Source: Reyranella sp. (lineage in GTDB: Bacteria > Pseudomonadota > Alphaproteobacteria > Reyranellales > Reyranellaceae). Taken from it: a DNA stretch of 64,000 nt. How positions within the stretch are numbered: the stretch's first letter is position 1; every line of letters starts with the position of its first letter. The translations under genes and the position numbers were made by a program. The DNA lies in NCBI RefSeq assembly GCF_017305915.1, contig NZ_JAFKJN010000020.1, positions 108,471 to 172,470 of the forward strand, written 5' to 3'. Below the pieces are notes generated by a model, which worked only from the letters and a program-made list of their open reading frames with translations, had not been told where the DNA came from and made no database searches. Of this stretch, positions 16,120 to 24,014 are shown piece after piece.

Positions 16120-17101
16120 TGTTGTTGTCCTGAATGACCTTGAACCAGCGTTCCTGCTCGGCCTTCTGGAAGGCAGCGAACTCGGCCGGTGTGCTGCCGA
16201 GGATCTCCATGTCGATCTGCTCGGCGAATTTCTGGCGGACATCGGGAGCGTTCACCGCCTTTACCAGCTCGGCGTGCATGCGCTCGACGATCGGCTGCGG
16301 CATGCCGGCGGGCGCATAGACGCCCCACCACGAATAGGTCGGGTACGTCTTGAGCCCCTGCTCGCCGAGCGTCGAGACGTCGGGCAGGCTGGCGGCGCGC
16401 CTGTCGCCCGTGGTCGCGAGCGGCCTGAGCTTGCCGGCCTGGAAGTGAGGCCGCAGCGCGCCGAGCGTGGTGATCGACATATCGGTCACGCCGGCCAGCA
16501 GGTCCTGCACCGTCGGGCCGCCGCCCTTGTAGTAGATCTGGTTGAGCTCGAAGCCGTTGGCCTTCTGCAGGTAGACGGCCAGCAGCAGCGCGCCGCTGGC
16601 CGACAGGAGGCCGATGCTGGGCTTGCCCGGCCGTTGCTTGGCGTCCGCCACGACGTCGGCGAAGGTCTTGTACGGCCGGTCCATCGGGCAGGCCGCGGCG
16701 AGCGGGGCGCGGCCGACGAGCATGACGTTCATCAGCTCGGAGTCCTTGTACGCCAGGTTGGGCGTGAAGGCCGGGATCAGGATGTGGCTGTCGAAAGTGA
16801 CCATCCAGGTCTGGCCGTCGGGCGGCGCCTTGGCGGCGATCGCGGCGCCGATTGCGCCGGCGGCGCCCGGCTTGTTGTCGATCACCATGTTCCAGCCGGT
16901 GTTGTCGGCGACCTTGGCGGCGAGGATGCGCGCCACCGGATCGGTCGTGCCGCCGGGCGGGAAGGGCACGACCACGCGGATCGGGCCCTTCGGCCAATCG
17001 GCGGTCCCCTGGGCGGTTGCCGCTTGTGCGCGGGCAATGGCGGGAACGCCCAACGTCGCCGCGCTGCCGGCCAGCACGGTGCGGCGAGACACTCCCCTCA
17101 T
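16106..17101 (-). CDS. Tripartite tricarboxylate transporter (Bug) periplasmic receptor
   Basis: A 331-residue exported binding protein of normal Bug length. The signal region MRGVSRRTVLAGSAATLGV resembles a Tat signal and ends near ARAQA. WPKGPIRVVVPFPPGGTTDP is the family hallmark for the carboxylate-binding loop, followed by GAAGAIGAAIAAKAPPDGQT. Bug proteins capture carboxylates for TctAB-type permeases, but none is encoded nearby, so it is an orphan receptor. The start at 17101 was chosen for CTGGGAGG upstream. It shares sequence with the receptor at 17709. Confidence 0.92.
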   Translation of the reverse strand: MRGVSRRTVLAGSAATLGVPAIARAQAATAQGTADWPKGPIRVVVPFPPGGTTDPVARILAAKVADNTGWNMVIDNKPGAAGAIGAAIAAKAPPDGQTWMVTFDSHILIPAFTPNLAYKDSELMNVMLVGRAPLAAACPMDRPYKTFADVVADAKQRPGKPSIGLLSASGALLLAVYLQKANGFELNQIYYKGGGPTVQDLLAGVTDMSITTLGALRPHFQAGKLRPLATTGDRRAASLPDVSTLGEQGLKTYPTYSWWGVYAPAGMPQPIVERMHAELVKAVNAPDVRQKFAEQIDMEILGSTPAEFAAFQKAEQERWFKVIQDNNIKAD

Positions 17102-17162
17102 TGCAGCCTCCCAGGACACCTTCAGTTCCTGGGAGCGTATCACGAATGCCTGTTCAGCCGAC

Positions 17163-17585
17163 CTATTTCAGCCGATCGATCAGCTTGTTGCGCACGGTCG
17201 AGTCGTTCTCGGCGACTTTCATGATCGCCATGTATTCGTCGACCGACAGGCCCTGGTCGGTGACGGCCTTCGTCACGTCCTGGTCGGCCTGGTCGAGGAG
17301 CCGCTCTTTCTCCGCCTTGTCCGGCGTCGCGGCCAGTTTCTTCTTGTAGGTGTCGCTGACGGCGGAGACCTGTTTCACCGCCTTGGCGGCCGCGTCGAGC
17401 TTCTTGTCGGAGAGATCCGCGGCCTTCGCGGTCGCGCCCGGTGTCGTGGTGTCCGGTATCGTGGTGTCCGGTGTCGTCGTCGACGATGGCGGCGAGGCCG
17501 GCTGGGTCTGCGCATTCGCGACGGGAATGAGCAGGAAGCTGGCCGCGGTGAAACCGAACGCGATGAATCTGCTGGTCGGGTGCAT
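17163..17585 (-). CDS. Exported DUF4168-like protein
   Basis: A 140-residue protein. An N-terminal signal peptide cleaves near VANAQ, a low-complexity TTTPDTTIPDTTTPG linker follows, and a helical C-terminal domain contains the GLSVDEYMAIMKVAENDSTV motif typical of DUF4168. The function of that family is unknown; it is exported to the periplasm. The gene lies between two Bug receptors on the same strand, but its spacing (61 and 123 bp) and a hairpin upstream suggest an independent unit. Confidence 0.75.
   Translation of the reverse strand: MHPTSRFIAFGFTAASFLLIPVANAQTQPASPPSSTTTPDTTIPDTTTPGATAKAADLSDKKLDAAAKAVKQVSAVSDTYKKKLAATPDKAEKERLLDQADQDVTKAVTDQGLSVDEYMAIMKVAENDSTVRNKLIDRLK
17440..17484. 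repeat. Three tandem 15-bp repeats inside the DUF4168 gene
   Basis: Units GGTGTCGTGGTGTCC, GGTATCGTGGTGTCC and the diverged GGTGTCGTCGTCGAC follow one another and encode the PDTT-type linker. Being a multiple of three, copy-number change would keep the frame and alter linker length. Confidence 0.7.
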
Positions 17586-17612
17586 GTCGAAACTCCTCCA
17601 TGGGGGGCAGCA

Positions 17613-17630
17613 GGGCGTTGACTAACGCCC
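17613..17630. terminator. Short hairpin between Bug receptor and DUF4168 genes
   Basis: GGGCGTT and AACGCCC are perfect 7-bp arms around GACT. The hairpin lies downstream of the Bug receptor at 17709 and upstream of the DUF4168 start on the same strand, so it may terminate or attenuate read-through. No T-run follows. Confidence 0.45.
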
Positions 17631-17708
17631 GAGGACCGACGCCGGTCCATCCCGGGCGGTCGATCGGTGCGCAATCGAACCGCCACGGAGGAAATCCCGA
17701 TCGAGGGC

Positions 17709-18689
17709 TTAGTCGCCCTTGATGTCGTTCTCCTTGACGACCTTGAACCAGCGCTCCTGCTCGCTCTTCTGGTAGGCGGCGAACGCCTCGGGCGAGTTGG
17801 TCAGGATCTCCATGTTGAACTGCTCGATGAACTTCTTGGTGACGTCCTCGGAGCGCACCGCCTTGGTGATCTCGGCGTGCATCTTGTCGACGATCGGCCG
17901 CGGTACGCCGGCCGGGCAGTAGACGCCCCACCACGAGTAGGACGGGAAGCCCTTCACGCTCTGCTCGATCAAGGTCGGCGTGTCGGGCAGCGCCGGCGTG
18001 CGCTGCTCGCCGGTGACACCGATCGGCCGGATCTTCTTGGCGAGAAAGTGCGGGCTGAACGAGGTCAGGCTCTGGATGGCGACGTCGGTGACGCCGGCGA
18101 GGATGTCCTGGTTGACCGGCCCGCCGCCCTTGTAGGGAATCAGGTTGAGGTCGACGCCGTTCTCCTTCTTGATCAGCGTCATCAGCACCAGCGCCTGGCT
18201 GGCGCCCAGCACGCCGATGTTGATCTTGCCCGGGCGTTTCTTGCCGTCGGCCACGACCTCCGCGAAGGTCTGGTAGGGCCGGTCGGGGTGCGCGCCGATC
18301 GCCTGCGGCGTGCGGCCGATCTGCATGACGTTGAACAGCTCGGAGTCCTTGTACGGCAGGCTGGGCGCGAAGGCCGGATTGAGGATGTGGCTGTCGAAGG
18401 TGACCATCCAGGTCTGGCCGTCGGGCGGCGACTTGGCCGCGACTGCCGAGCCGACCGCGCCGGTGCCGCCCGGCTTGTTGTCGACGATGATGTTCCAGCC
18501 CGTCGTCTCCATCAGCTTGGCCTGGATGATGCGCGCCACCGGGTCGGTCGAGCCGCCGGGCGGGAAGGGCACGACGATCTTGAGCTGGCCCTTGGGCCAT
18601 TCGCCGACATTCTGCGCCCGCACGATGGCCGGCGCGGCAAGGGCCGCGATCGCGCCCGCAAGCAGCGAGCGACGGTGAAGACGGGTCAT
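17709..18689 (-). CDS. Tripartite tricarboxylate transporter (Bug) periplasmic receptor
   Basis: A 326-residue binding protein. The signal MTRLHRRSLLAGAIAALAA ends near VRAQ. WPKGQLKIVVPFPPGGSTDP and GGTGAVGSAVAAKSPPDGQT are the paired Bug motifs. It resembles the receptor at 16106 closely through both these motifs and the C-terminal EQERWFKV region, which suggests tandem duplication with the DUF4168 gene inserted between. No TctA or TctB gene is nearby. The ATG at 18689 is preceded by GGGAGGA; the ligand is unknown. Confidence 0.92.
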   Translation of the reverse strand: MTRLHRRSLLAGAIAALAAPAIVRAQNVGEWPKGQLKIVVPFPPGGSTDPVARIIQAKLMETTGWNIIVDNKPGGTGAVGSAVAAKSPPDGQTWMVTFDSHILNPAFAPSLPYKDSELFNVMQIGRTPQAIGAHPDRPYQTFAEVVADGKKRPGKINIGVLGASQALVLMTLIKKENGVDLNLIPYKGGGPVNQDILAGVTDVAIQSLTSFSPHFLAKKIRPIGVTGEQRTPALPDTPTLIEQSVKGFPSYSWWGVYCPAGVPRPIVDKMHAEITKAVRSEDVTKKFIEQFNMEILTNSPEAFAAYQKSEQERWFKVVKENDIKGD

Positions 18690-18865
18690 GACGCTTACTT
18701 CCTCCCAACACACATTTCAGTTTTGTCTGAAGCCTATACCACTCGAGAGCGGAGAGGGAGAGGGGGGCCGTCGGGGGCGTTGTCCTCGCAGCGCGCCAAG
18801 CCGGCGCCGACCACGATCTTGATTTTTTTGCCAAGCCCGGCCGCGCCGGCTATTTGAGCCCGATC

Positions 18866-19777
18866 ATGCGCTTCCTCCTTGCCGTCCTGTGTGTGGTGTC
18901 CGCCCTGGTGACGGCGCCGTCGCGGGCCGCCGACCGCCTCGATGCCACGCCGCGCGTGGCGGTGATCTCCGCCTTCGAGCCCGAGTGGAAGGTGCTGAAG
19001 ACAGCGGTCGAGGGGGCGAAGATCCATCAGGCCAACGGCGTGGAGTTCGTCACCGGCACGCTGGGCGGCCGCCCCGTGGTGCTGTTCCTGAGCGGCATCA
19101 GCATGGTCAATGCCGCCATGACCACCCAGCTCGCGCTCGAGCGCTTCGACATCACCGGCATCGTGGTGAGCGGCATCGCGGGCGGCGTCGATCCGTCCCT
19201 GCATGTCGGCGACGTCGTGGTGGCGCAGCAATGGGGCCAGTACCTCGAAGCGGTGTTCGCGCGCGAGATCGACGGCAAGTTCCAGCCGCCGCCCTTCATC
19301 AAGAGGCCGTATCCCAATTACGGCATGATCTTTCCGATCGAGATCGGCGTGCGCAGCGCCAAGGGCGGGCTGGAGAAGCGCTTCTGGTTCGAGGCGGATG
19401 CCGGCATGCTGGCGGCGGCAGGCAAGATCGGCGCGATCGAGTTGAAGCGCTGCATGTCGGGACAGGACTGCCTGCAGGCCGCGCCGCGCCTGGTCGTCGG
19501 CGGCAACGGCGTGTCGGGCCAGGCCTTCGTCGATAACGCCGCGTTCCGGCAATACGTCTCCGAGACCTTCAAGGCGCAGGTGCTCGACATGGAGACTGCC
19601 GCCATCGCGACGGTCGCCTACGCCAATGGGGTGCCGTTCATCGCCTTCCGCAGCCTGTCGGACCTCGCCGGCGGCGACCATGGCCCCAACGAGATGCGGG
19701 TCTTTTTCCAGCTCGCGTCGGACAATTCGGCGGCCGTCGTGCGGCGTTTCCTGACGGTGTGGACGCCACCCCGCTAG
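18866..19777 (+). CDS. Exported purine-nucleoside phosphorylase / MTA-SAH nucleosidase-like protein
   Basis: A 303-residue protein with an N-terminal signal peptide (MRFLLAVLCVVSALVT, cleavage near SRAAD) and a phosphorylase-superfamily domain. VSGIAGGVDPSLHVGDVVVA is the nucleoside/phosphate loop, VLDMETAAIATVAY carries the catalytic Glu region, and FRSLSDLAGG the Asp. A secreted nucleosidase may salvage periplasmic nucleosides or adenosylhomocysteine derivatives. The ATG at 18866 is preferred over a TTG at 18854. It ends 17 bp before gatB in the same direction. Confidence 0.83.
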   Translation: MRFLLAVLCVVSALVTAPSRAADRLDATPRVAVISAFEPEWKVLKTAVEGAKIHQANGVEFVTGTLGGRPVVLFLSGISMVNAAMTTQLALERFDITGIVVSGIAGGVDPSLHVGDVVVAQQWGQYLEAVFAREIDGKFQPPPFIKRPYPNYGMIFPIEIGVRSAKGGLEKRFWFEADAGMLAAAGKIGAIELKRCMSGQDCLQAAPRLVVGGNGVSGQAFVDNAAFRQYVSETFKAQVLDMETAAIATVAYANGVPFIAFRSLSDLAGGDHGPNEMRVFFQLASDNSAAVVRRFLTVWTPPR

Positions 19778-19794
19778 AGGGCTATCTACCCGCC

Positions 19795-21243
19795 ATGTCC
19801 CTGATCAAAGGCGAAACCGGCGACTGGGAGGTCGTGCTGGGGCTGGAAGTCCATGCCCAGGTGATCTCCGAGGCCAAGCTGTTCTCCGGCGCTCCGACCG
19901 CGTTCGGCGCCGATCCCAACACCCAGGTGTCGCTGGTCGACGCCGCGATGCCGGGCATGCTGCCGGTGATCAATGCGCATTGTGTCGAGCAGGCGGTGCG
20001 CACGGGCCTGGGGCTGAACGCCAAGATCAACCTGCGCTCGGTGTTCGACCGCAAGAACTACTTCTTTCCCGACCTGCCGGCCGGCTACCAGATCTCGCAG
20101 TACAAGGACCCGATCGTCGGCGAGGGCGAGGTCGAGATCGACCTGGAGGGCGGCAAGAGCCGCAAGGTCGGCATCGAGCGCCTGCATCTCGAGCAGGATG
20201 CGGGCAAGAGCCTGCACGACCAGCATGCGACGCAGACCTACATTGACCTCAACCGCTCGGGCGTGGCGCTGATGGAGATCGTCAGCAAGCCCGACATGCG
20301 CTCGGCCGACGAGGCGGCGGCCTATCTCACCAAGCTGCGCTCGATCGTGCGCTATCTCGGCACCTGCGACGGCAACATGGACGAGGGCTCGATGCGCTGC
20401 GACGTCAACGTGTCGGTACGCAAGCCGGGCGAGCCACTCGGCACGCGCTGCGAGATCAAGAACGTGAACTCGATCCGCTTCGTGAAGCAGGCGATCGAGT
20501 ACGAGGCGCGCCGCCAGGTCGAGATCATCGAGGCTGGCGGCAAGATCGATCAGGAGACGCGGCGGTTCGATCCCGGCCGCGGCGAGACGCGCTCGATGCG
20601 CTCCAAGGAAGACGCGCACGACTACCGCTACTTCCCCGATCCCGACCTGCTGCCGCTGATCCTGACCCAGGACTTCGTCGACGGCATCAAGAAGAGCCTG
20701 CCCGAGCTGCCCGATACCAAGAAGGACCGCTTCGTGTCGGCCTATAAGCTCACGCCGTACGATGCCGGCGTGCTGGTGGCCGAGAAGGAGACGGCGGAAT
20801 TCTTCGAGACCGTCGCCAACGGCCGCGACGCCAAGGAAGCGGTGAAGCTCGTCACCGGCGACTTCTTCGCCATGCTGAACCGGCGCGGCGCCACGATCGC
20901 CGATTCGCCGATCAGCGCCGCCAACCTCGGCAAGCTGCTGGACCTCCAGGCCGACGGCACGATCTCGGGCCGCATCGCCAAGGATCTGTTCGTCGCCATG
21001 GAGGAGACGGGCAAGGACCCGGCGGTGCTGGTCGAGGAGCGCGGCCTGCGCCAGGTTACCGACACCGGCGCCATCGAGACGGCGGCCAGGGCGGTGATCG
21101 AGGCCAACCCGGACAAGGTCGCGGCCTACAAGGCCAAGCCCACCATGTTCGGCTGGTTCGTCGGCCAGGTGATGAAGGCGACCGGCGGCAAGGCCAACCC
21201 GAAGGCCGTCAACGAGACCTTGAAGAAGCTGCTCGACGCCTAG
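19795..21243 (+). CDS. gatB: Asp-tRNA(Asn)/Glu-tRNA(Gln) amidotransferase subunit B
   Basis: A 482-residue GatB. WEVVLGLEVHAQV starts the kinase-like cradle domain, DRKNYFFPDLPAGYQISQY and EQDAGKSLHDQ follow, and the C-terminal YqeY-type domain ends near KPTMFGWFVGQVMKATGGKANP. GatB activates the tRNA-bound Glu or Asp with ATP and amidates it with ammonia from GatA. The ATG at 19795 gives the conserved N-terminus; a GTG at 19759 would overlap the upstream gene. It is separated from gatCA by 12.7 kb. Confidence 0.97.
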   Translation: MSLIKGETGDWEVVLGLEVHAQVISEAKLFSGAPTAFGADPNTQVSLVDAAMPGMLPVINAHCVEQAVRTGLGLNAKINLRSVFDRKNYFFPDLPAGYQISQYKDPIVGEGEVEIDLEGGKSRKVGIERLHLEQDAGKSLHDQHATQTYIDLNRSGVALMEIVSKPDMRSADEAAAYLTKLRSIVRYLGTCDGNMDEGSMRCDVNVSVRKPGEPLGTRCEIKNVNSIRFVKQAIEYEARRQVEIIEAGGKIDQETRRFDPGRGETRSMRSKEDAHDYRYFPDPDLLPLILTQDFVDGIKKSLPELPDTKKDRFVSAYKLTPYDAGVLVAEKETAEFFETVANGRDAKEAVKLVTGDFFAMLNRRGATIADSPISAANLGKLLDLQADGTISGRIAKDLFVAMEETGKDPAVLVEERGLRQVTDTGAIETAARAVIEANPDKVAAYKAKPTMFGWFVGQVMKATGGKANPKAVNETLKKLLDA

Positions 21244-21254
21244 CCTTCCGGACC

Positions 21255-21272
21255 GCGGGCCTCCAGGCCCGC
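21255..21272 (+). terminator. Hairpin after gatB
   Basis: GCGGGCCT and AGGCCCGC are perfect 8-bp arms around CC, twelve bases after the gatB stop, followed by TCATATTC. It is likely a rho-independent-like or pause hairpin; the T-run is weak. Confidence 0.55.
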
Positions 21273-21457
21273 TCATATTCATCGGGGTCGCCTTGCCATT
21301 CGCGGTCTCGAAGGTGGTCTCGAGGATCATCGTGTCGGGCCGGTAGCAGCGGCGCGTCGCCGTGATCTCCTCATAGGGCTGTTTCAGCCAGAAGCCGTTG
21401 CTCTGGCCGCGGTCTTGCAATCGCCGTTCATGCCGCAGCTTTCGATCGGAGCGCTCA
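21273..21457 (-). pseudogene. Remnant of a glycoside hydrolase family 15 (glucoamylase/trehalase-like) gene
   Basis: On the minus strand the ATG at 21457 starts MSAPIESCGMNGDCKTAA, matching the GH15 N-terminus (MS.PIEDYG.IGDC.TAALV). The frame then stops. The next frame continues NGFWLKQPYEEITATRRCYR, then PDTMILETTFETANGKAT, matching the later GH15 segment (G.W...P....TRRYRPDTLILET.FET..G) that normally lies some 40-50 residues downstream. An internal deletion with frameshift has thus joined two N-terminal pieces; the remaining several hundred residues are absent. It occupies most of the 300-bp gap after gatB. It cannot make an enzyme. Confidence 0.65.
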
Positions 21458-21544
21458 TGGGAGGACGGTCCTGGCTGTCACAATCCGTCGAGAACGCACG
21501 CGGCGGCCATGGGGTTGCGGCCGGCGCCTGTGATAGGCTGGGGC

Positions 21545-22312
21545 ATGACCGTGAAGCTGTACACCATGACCTGCGGCCGCCTGGTTGGCCGCCTCAAGGA
21601 CATGATCGAGGGCGAGGATGGCGAGGTCGACCTGCCGATCCCGTCTTACCTGATCGAGCACCCGAAGGGCCGGGCACTGTTCGACACCGGCATGCATCCG
21701 CAATTGCGCAACGACGCCGCCGGCCGTATCGGCGAGCGGGCGGCGCGCATCTTCGGTTTCGAGCATTTCGGGCCGCAGGACGACGTGAAGTCGAAGCTGG
21801 AATCGATCGATCGCGATCCCGGCAAGGTCGACGTCATCGTCAATTCGCACCTGCATTTCGACCATGCCGGCGGCAACCAGTTCCTGCCCAACGCCACCGT
21901 AGTGGTGCAGAAGGCCGAATGGCAGGCGGCCCACGACTCCGAGACTGCGGCCAAGGTCGGCTTCTTCAAGGCCGACTTCGATCATGGCCATCCGGTGAAG
22001 CAGGTCGAGGGCGAGCACGACCTGTTCGGCGACGGCAGCGTGGTCTGCATCCCGACTTACGGCCACACGCCGGGCCATCAGTCGCTCAAGATACGTACCG
22101 ACAAGGGCGACGTCGTCCTGACCGGCGACTCCTGCTACTTCTGCCGTACGCTGCGCGAACGGCGCCTGCCGCGCTTCGTCTACGATCGCGGGCAGATGCT
22201 CGCCTCGCTCGACCGGCTGGAGGCGTTGGAAAAGGGCGGGGCGACCCTGTTCTTCGGTCATGACCCTGACTTTTGGAAGAACGTCCCACAGGCGCCGGTG
22301 CCGGCCTTCTGA
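21545..22312 (+). CDS. MBL-fold metallohydrolase, N-acyl-homoserine-lactonase-like
   Basis: A 255-residue metallo-beta-lactamase-fold protein. The zinc motif is VNSHLHFDHAGGN, further ligands lie in YGHTPGHQS and VVLTGDSCYF, and the C-terminal His in FFGHDPDFW. The IPSYLIEHPKGRALFDTGMH start and its length place it with the AttM/AiiA-like lactonases, which may quench acyl-homoserine-lactone signals, but other lactones or esters are possible. The ATG at 21545 is chosen because the region upstream of it is the GH15 remnant. A secreted paralogue lies at 30084. Confidence 0.86.
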   Translation: MTVKLYTMTCGRLVGRLKDMIEGEDGEVDLPIPSYLIEHPKGRALFDTGMHPQLRNDAAGRIGERAARIFGFEHFGPQDDVKSKLESIDRDPGKVDVIVNSHLHFDHAGGNQFLPNATVVVQKAEWQAAHDSETAAKVGFFKADFDHGHPVKQVEGEHDLFGDGSVVCIPTYGHTPGHQSLKIRTDKGDVVLTGDSCYFCRTLRERRLPRFVYDRGQMLASLDRLEALEKGGATLFFGHDPDFWKNVPQAPVPAF

Positions 22313-22373
22313 TTCCGACGAGATGCTGTAACATTGCCTCCTCATAGTCCCCGCCAGAGGGACAGGAGGAAAC

Positions 22374-24014
22374 ATGCGCCCTGTTGATCGTCGGCGTTTC
22401 ATCGGACTGACCGTCGGCGGGCTCGTCTTGCCGCGCTTCGCGATCGGCCAGAGCGATACCCGGCCGACCATCAACATCGCGGTCCAGCAGGTGGCGACCA
22501 GCGCTTCGCTCGAGGTCGTGCGCGAGCGCTCCAATGTCGGCGAGCGCGTGCAGCAGTCGATCTTCGAGACCCTGATCGACCGCAACCTCAAGTCCAAGCT
22601 CGAGCCGATCCCGGGCCTCGCCGAGAGCTGGAAGCGGATCGACGAGCGCACCGTCGAATTCGCCCTGCGCAAGGGCGTGAAGTTCCACAACGGCGAGGAG
22701 ATGACCGCCGACGACGTGGTCTTCACCTTCGGCCCCGAACGCATGTTCGGCTACGACTACGATTCGGGCTCCAACAAGACCCTGTTCACCACCGTGCTGG
22801 CGCGCGACAGCATCGAGGGCAAGAAGCTGCCGGCCGAGGTGGTCGGCATCGCCAAGCGCACCTTCCCGTCGCTCGAGCAGGTCGTGGCGGTCGACAAGTA
22901 CACCGTTCGCTTCGTCAACCGCGTGCCCGACGTCACGCTGGAGGCGCGCATCGGCAGCTCGGGTTGCTCGATCATCAGCAAGCGTGGCTTCATGGAGGCC
23001 AAGACCTGGATCGACTGGGCGCGCAAGCCGATCGCCACCGGGCCCTACAAGGTGCGCGAGCTGAAGCCCGACGAGAGCCTGATCCTCGACGCGCACGACG
23101 AGTACTGGGGCGGCAAGCCGCCGATCAAGACCATCCGCTTCGTCGTGGTGCCCGAGGTGTCGAGCCGCATCAACGGCCTGCTGAGCGGCCAGTACGAGTT
23201 CATTTGCGACGTGCCGCCCGACCAGATCGGCGCGCTGGCGCAGAATGCCAAGTTCGAGGTCCAGGGCGGGCTGATCACCAACCACCGCATCCTGGTGTTC
23301 GACAAGAACCATCCGCGGCTCGCCGATCCGCGCATCCGCCAGGCGATCACCCATTCGATCGACCGGCAGGCGATCGTCGACAGCCTGTGGGCCGGCAAGA
23401 CGCGCGTGCCGCCCGGCCTGCAATGGGAGTTCTACGGCCCGATGTTCGTCGAGGGCTGGACGGTGCCTGAATACGATCCCAAGAAGACGCAGGCGCTGCT
23501 CAAGGAGGCCGGCTACAAGGGCGAGCCGATTCCGTTCCGCGTGCTCAACAACTACTACACCAACCAGACCGCGACGGCGCAGATCGAGGTCGAGATGTGG
23601 CGCGCCGCCGGCCTCAACATCCAGATCGAGATGCGCGAGAATTGGCAGCAGATCTTCGAGAACGACGGCAAACGGGCGATGCGCGACTGGTCCAACAGCG
23701 CGCCGTTCTCCGACCCGATGAGCTCGATGGTCGGCCAGCACGGGCCCCAGGGCCAGCAACAGCAGGCCAAGGAGTGGACCAACGCCGAGATGAACAAGCT
23801 TTGCGAGACCCTGGAGGTCGAGACCGACATGGCCAAGCGCAGGGCGATGTTCAAGCGCATGCTCGAGATCTGCGAGCGCGAGGATCCCGCCTACACGGTG
23901 CTGCACCAGAACGCGACCTTCACCGCCAAGCGCAAGGACATCCAGTGGCAGTCGGCTCCGGCCTTCGCCATGGACTTCCGCGCCGACAACTTCCGCTGGG
24001 ATCGCAAGACCTGA
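22374..24014 (+). CDS. Oligopeptide/nickel-type ABC transporter substrate-binding protein (family 5)
   Basis: A 546-residue exported binding protein. The N-terminal VDRRRFIGLTVGGLVLPRFA is a twin-arginine-type signal. The DppA/OppA-like body contains ESWKRIDERTVEFALRKGVKFHNGE, the family signature, and ARKPIATGPYKV. The ligand class (peptide, glycoside or opine) cannot be read. ACAGGAGG lies eight bases before the ATG. It opens a five-gene transporter operon; its stop overlaps the CTG start of the first ATPase by three bases. Confidence 0.93.
   Translation: MRPVDRRRFIGLTVGGLVLPRFAIGQSDTRPTINIAVQQVATSASLEVVRERSNVGERVQQSIFETLIDRNLKSKLEPIPGLAESWKRIDERTVEFALRKGVKFHNGEEMTADDVVFTFGPERMFGYDYDSGSNKTLFTTVLARDSIEGKKLPAEVVGIAKRTFPSLEQVVAVDKYTVRFVNRVPDVTLEARIGSSGCSIISKRGFMEAKTWIDWARKPIATGPYKVRELKPDESLILDAHDEYWGGKPPIKTIRFVVVPEVSSRINGLLSGQYEFICDVPPDQIGALAQNAKFEVQGGLITNHRILVFDKNHPRLADPRIRQAITHSIDRQAIVDSLWAGKTRVPPGLQWEFYGPMFVEGWTVPEYDPKKTQALLKEAGYKGEPIPFRVLNNYYTNQTATAQIEVEMWRAAGLNIQIEMRENWQQIFENDGKRAMRDWSNSAPFSDPMSSMVGQHGPQGQQQQAKEWTNAEMNKLCETLEVETDMAKRRAMFKRMLEICEREDPAYTVLHQNATFTAKRKDIQWQSAPAFAMDFRADNFRWDRKT

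Noticed and set aside
23597..24010. Upstream extension of the DppD-like ATPase inside the binding-protein gene
   Set aside because: The extension is a +2 shadow of the binding protein. Homology starts only at about 24011.
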